Source of the DNA: Paenibacillaceae bacterium ZCTH02-B3
Lineage (GTDB): Bacteria > Bacillota > Bacilli > Paenibacillales > Paenibacillaceae
Direction: 5' to 3'
Length of the DNA stretch: 41,690 nt
NCBI GenBank assembly: GCA_002159065.1
Contig: LZRV01000018.1
Span: forward strand, 1 to 41,690
Below, piece by piece: positions 36,794 through 41,690 of this stretch. The notes beneath the pieces were generated by a model. It was not told where the DNA came from. It did not search any database and was given only the letters and a program-made list of their open reading frames with translations. Every line of letters begins with the position of its first letter. Positions within the stretch are counted from its first letter, which is position 1. Position numbers and translations under genes: made by a program.

Positions 36794-36851
36794 CAGCCGG
36801 GCAGGCCGTTCCTGCCCGGCTGCTCAAGCCCGGGCGATCACCCTCGCCCGG
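36794..36851 (-). terminator. Tandem hairpin terminator of prfB
   Basis: Directly after the prfB stop, on the minus strand, CCGGGCGA...TCGCCCGG (36830-36851) forms an 8-bp stem. CAGCCGGGCAGG...CCTGCCCGGCTG (36794-36822) then forms a perfect 12-bp stem with a 5-nt loop, followed by ATTTGTTG. The U-run is weak but the stem is strong. Confidence 0.7.
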
Positions 36852-37992
36852 TTATTTCGCGCCGTTTTTGGCGTCTTTGTCATTCTTGCCGATCCTGCTG
36901 CGCAGGTACGCTTCGATGAACTCGTCCAGCTCGCCGTCCATTACCGCCTGCACATTGCCCGTTTCCACGCCAGTGCGGTGATCCTTCACCATGCTGTAGG
37001 GGTGAAATACATAGGACCGGATCTGGCTGCCCCAGGCGATGTCCATCTGCTCGCCCCGCAGGGCGGCCAGCTCCTGTTGCTGCTCCTGGATCTTCCGCTC
37101 GTACAGCTTGGACATGAGCATTTTCATGGCGCGCTCGCGGTTCTGGATCTGTGAGCGTTCCGACTGGCACGAGACCACGATGCCGGTCGGCAGGTGGGTG
37201 ATGCGCACCGCGGATTCCGTCTTGTTGACGTGCTGCCCGCCGGCGCCGCTGGACCGGTACGTGTCGATGCGCAGATCCTCCGGACGGATCTCGATCTTCA
37301 CGTCGTCGGGAATCTCCGGCACGACGTCGCAGGATGCGAAGGACGTATGTCGCCGCGCCGAGGCGTCGAAGGGCGAAATGCGCACCAGACGGTGCACGCC
37401 CTTCTCCGCTTTAAGGTAGCCGTAGGCGTTGTGGCCCCGGATCAGCAGCGTGGCGCTCTTGAGGCCGGCTTCCTCGCCCGGCTGGTAGTCCAGCACTTCG
37501 ACGTGGAAACCGCGCTTTTCCGCCCAGCGCGTGTACATCCGGTACAGCATCAGGGCCCAGTCCTGCGATTCCGTGCCTCCCGCGCCGGGGTGCAGCTCGA
37601 GAATGGCGTTGGATTTGTCGTACGGCTCGTTGAGCAGGAGCTGCAGCTCGAACCGGTCGACCTTCCGGACGTGCTCCGCCACGTTTGCCCGCCATTCCGC
37701 GATGAGCGCCTCGTCCGGTTCCTCTTCCAGGAGTTCCTGTAACGCCTCCAGATCTTCCTGCTCGCGGGTCAGTTCGGTGAATTGGTCCACCACCGACTTC
37801 ACCGCGTTGAGCTCGGCGATCATGGCCTGCGCCCGTTCGTTGTCGTCCCAGAAATCCGGCGCGGACATCTTTGCTTCGTAATCGGCGATGAGTTCTTTCT
37901 TCAGATCGAGGTCAAAGAGACCTCCTTAGCTGCTGAAGCCGCTTCGCCGTTTCGCGAAGGTCTTGTTTGGCGGAAACATCGAGTTCGATCAT
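36852..37992 (-). CDS. prfB: Peptide chain release factor 2 with programmed +1 frameshift
   Basis: RF2 reads UGA and UAA stop codons. The first frame begins at ATG 37992 (after AGAGGTG) and runs 26 codons to an in-frame TGA at 37912-37914. After a +1 shift at CTT-TGA-C the second frame gives 353 residues, so the full product is about 379. The stop-recognition tripeptide SPF is at about 206-208 and the catalytic GGQ at about 251-253 ([14 protein letters not shown]). The C-terminus has a short charged tail ([14 protein letters not shown]). RF2 level controls its own frameshift. The next gene upstream is secA, 115 bp away, as in Bacillus. Confidence 0.97.
37912..37926 (-). promoter_or_regulatory. 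prfB +1 frameshift signal
   Basis: On the minus strand AGGAGG-TCT-CTT-TGA-C: an internal Shine-Dalgarno (37921-37926) three bases before the slippery CTT and the UGA (37912-37914). This is the classic RF2 autoregulatory arrangement. Confidence 0.96.
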
Positions 37993-38107
37993 GTTGCGGA
38001 ACACCTCTTTATCTTGTTAATCATTTACATGGTTAAGTCATGCGCCTGCGCCGCGTCCACCTGCGCTGCGGCGCGCTTGCGCCGCGACATGCCTGCGCCG
38101 CGGCGAT

Positions 38108-40624
<2,517 letters not shown>

Positions 40625-40762
40625 GTAAAGAACCCCTCTTTCCCGCGCGCATTGACGCATCACTTTATTTTAGCAATTTGGGAAGGGAGGGGCAAGCAAG
40701 GGATGTAAATAAATGATAATTAAACATTATAATGGATAATCTTGACGACCTTTCTCCCCGTT

Positions 40763-41690
40763 CCCGGAAGTTTGGGATACACCCGAATCCGTGATCATCA
40801 ATTGATGAAAATGCGAGAAAAAGCAGGCAAATACACTTCCGAAGGCGAATGACATAAACAAGATAACATTCACCTGCGGGGTGTCATATGAAAATCAAGT
40901 TCGTTCGCTCCAAGGAGCTTATCCTTTCCACCCATGCCGGTCTGGCAACCGTAGGGGCATTGCTTGCACATACCAGATTAACCAAACGTTTAAACCATAC
41001 ACGCCTTTCGGAGATGGAGAACCCCTATCATTCTCATGCCGACGTGATGAAAAGTTACATCGGGCTTCTCTGCCAAGGCAAGAGTGATTTCGACCATATT
41101 GAGCCGTTTCGGAACGACGATGTATTTCCGATCTGTTTGCAACTGCAAAAAGTGCCCTCCAGTCCGACGCTTCGGCAACGCCTGGATCGTGCTGCGACAG
41201 AAGCGGCGGGATGGAACGAGATTCTTCTGGAGGAATCGGCCGATCTGATTCGCCGCGTCCAGGCGCCGCTTACCGGTGTTCAGGCCGGTTCGGTCGTCTT
41301 TGTACCGCTGGACATCGACGTTTCTCCCTTTGACAATTCCGGCACCCGAAAAGAAGGCGTCTGCCGCACCTACAAAGGTTTCGACGGCTACGCGCCCATA
41401 TTTGCTTACCTGGGCCAGGAGGGTTACGGCGTCAACGTCGAACTGCGGGAAGGCAGCACGCATGTCCAGAACGGAACGGCTGCTTTTTTGACCCGGAGCA
41501 TCGCGTATGCGCGGCGCGTGACGGATCTGCCGATTCTCGTCCGCATGGACGCGGGAAACGACAGCATCGACAATTTGCGCGTATGTCACCGTGAACAAGT
41601 GGACTACATCATTAAAGCCAACCTCCGCAAGGAACCGAAAGAGCTGTGGCTGCGCATCGCCGAATCCTCGGGCATTTGCTGCCAGCAGCG
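40763..41690 (+). mobile_element. IS1380-family insertion sequence, left part
   Basis: A transposase of the IS1380 type runs off the window. The left end is placed near 40763 (CCCGGAAGTTTGGGATACACCC), because IS1380 ends usually begin with CC and lie about 100 bp before the gene. The right end, and so the true inverted repeat and target duplication, is outside. The outer boundary is an estimate. It lies about 140 bp upstream of the secA start. Confidence 0.7.
40888..41690 (+). CDS. IS1380-family transposase (C-terminus cut by window edge)
   Basis: 267 codons are open to the window end. The product starts MKIKFVRSKELILSTHAGLA and contains VFVPLDIDVSPFDNSGTRKEG, then YKGFDGYAPIFAYLGQEGY, ELREGSTHVQNG and ILVRMDAGNDS. 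The first block holds a catalytic Asp of the DDE type, and the last holds the second Asp region. These blocks are characteristic of IS1380 transposases, normally 430-470 residues. The third acidic residue lies outside the window. The ATG at 40888 has GCGGGGTG just upstream. No stop or frameshift is seen in the visible part, so the element may be intact. Confidence 0.9.
   Translation, partial: MKIKFVRSKELILSTHAGLATVGALLAHTRLTKRLNHTRLSEMENPYHSHADVMKSYIGLLCQGKSDFDHIEPFRNDDVFPICLQLQKVPSSPTLRQRLDRAATEAAGWNEILLEESADLIRRVQAPLTGVQAGSVVFVPLDIDVSPFDNSGTRKEGVCRTYKGFDGYAPIFAYLGQEGYGVNVELREGSTHVQNGTAAFLTRSIAYARRVTDLPILVRMDAGNDSIDNLRVCHREQVDYIIKANLRKEPKELWLRIAESSGICCQQ

Noticed and set aside
37993..38107. 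Small gene between secA and prfB
   Set aside because: The 115 bp contains GCGGCGCAGG repeats and no start/stop pair with a ribosome site other than that of prfB.
40625..40762. Defined secA promoter at ATTATAAT
   Set aside because: TATAAT can be read on both strands, but no -35 at 16-18 bp fits on the minus strand, so I leave it as an AT-rich region.

Overview
The window is GC-rich chromosomal DNA from a low-GC-phylum (Firmicutes) bacterium with unusually high GC. The order secA-prfB-(arg)-ftsE-ftsX-ctp-minJ-uvrB-(...)-uvrA matches the Bacillales backbone, and protein details such as MinJ, DinR-type SOS boxes, AhrC-type ARG boxes and strong AGGAGG ribosome sites point the same way. A Paenibacillaceae relative (Cohnella/Thermobacillus-like) is my best guess. 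This is an inference, because no rRNA is present. Most genes lie on the minus strand, so the description below runs with increasing coordinate while transcription mostly runs the other way.

1-7.5 kb: pcrA (helicase, its C-terminus cut by the window edge), pcrB, galU, a small two-helix membrane protein, a divergent secreted coiled-coil protein, and a two-gene operon of a GntR/FCD regulator plus an iron alcohol dehydrogenase. 7.5-10.4 kb: uvrA with a near-perfect LexA/DinR box at its promoter. 10.4-11.07 kb: a decayed patch with a frameshifted sigma-region-4-like fragment, a 53-residue ORF with a good ribosome site, and an orphan reading frame. 11.07-16.4 kb: a response regulator/histidine kinase pair, divergent from a GPH-type sugar symporter and a ChbG/YdjC deacetylase. 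16.4-16.9 kb: a non-coding spacer holding two dimers of an imperfect palindrome. 16.9-21.3 kb: uvrB followed closely by a KDPG-type aldolase, and divergently motA-motB. 21.3-27.5 kb: the cell-envelope/division operon ftsE-ftsX-M23 hydrolase-ctpA-minJ. 27.8-36.7 kb: a complete argC-J-B-D-F-G-H operon behind one promoter covered by two ARG boxes. 36.8-40.6 kb: prfB, with its programmed +1 frameshift, and secA. 40.76 kb to the end: the left part of an IS1380-family insertion sequence.

Functionally the window joins DNA repair (PcrA, UvrA, UvrB), envelope growth and division (FtsEX, M23 hydrolase, CtpA, MinJ, GalU), motility (MotAB), translation/secretion (RF2, SecA) and arginine synthesis. uvrA and uvrB, usually adjacent, are about 7 kb apart here, and each carries its own LexA-like site. 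I see no CRISPR array, tRNA, rRNA, prophage or defence island. The less explained parts are the 10.4-11.0 kb remnants, the 16.6 kb palindrome dimers, an 18-bp perfect dyad before the two-component operon, a foldable leader before ctpA, and a Gly-Tyr repeat in the PcrA tail.
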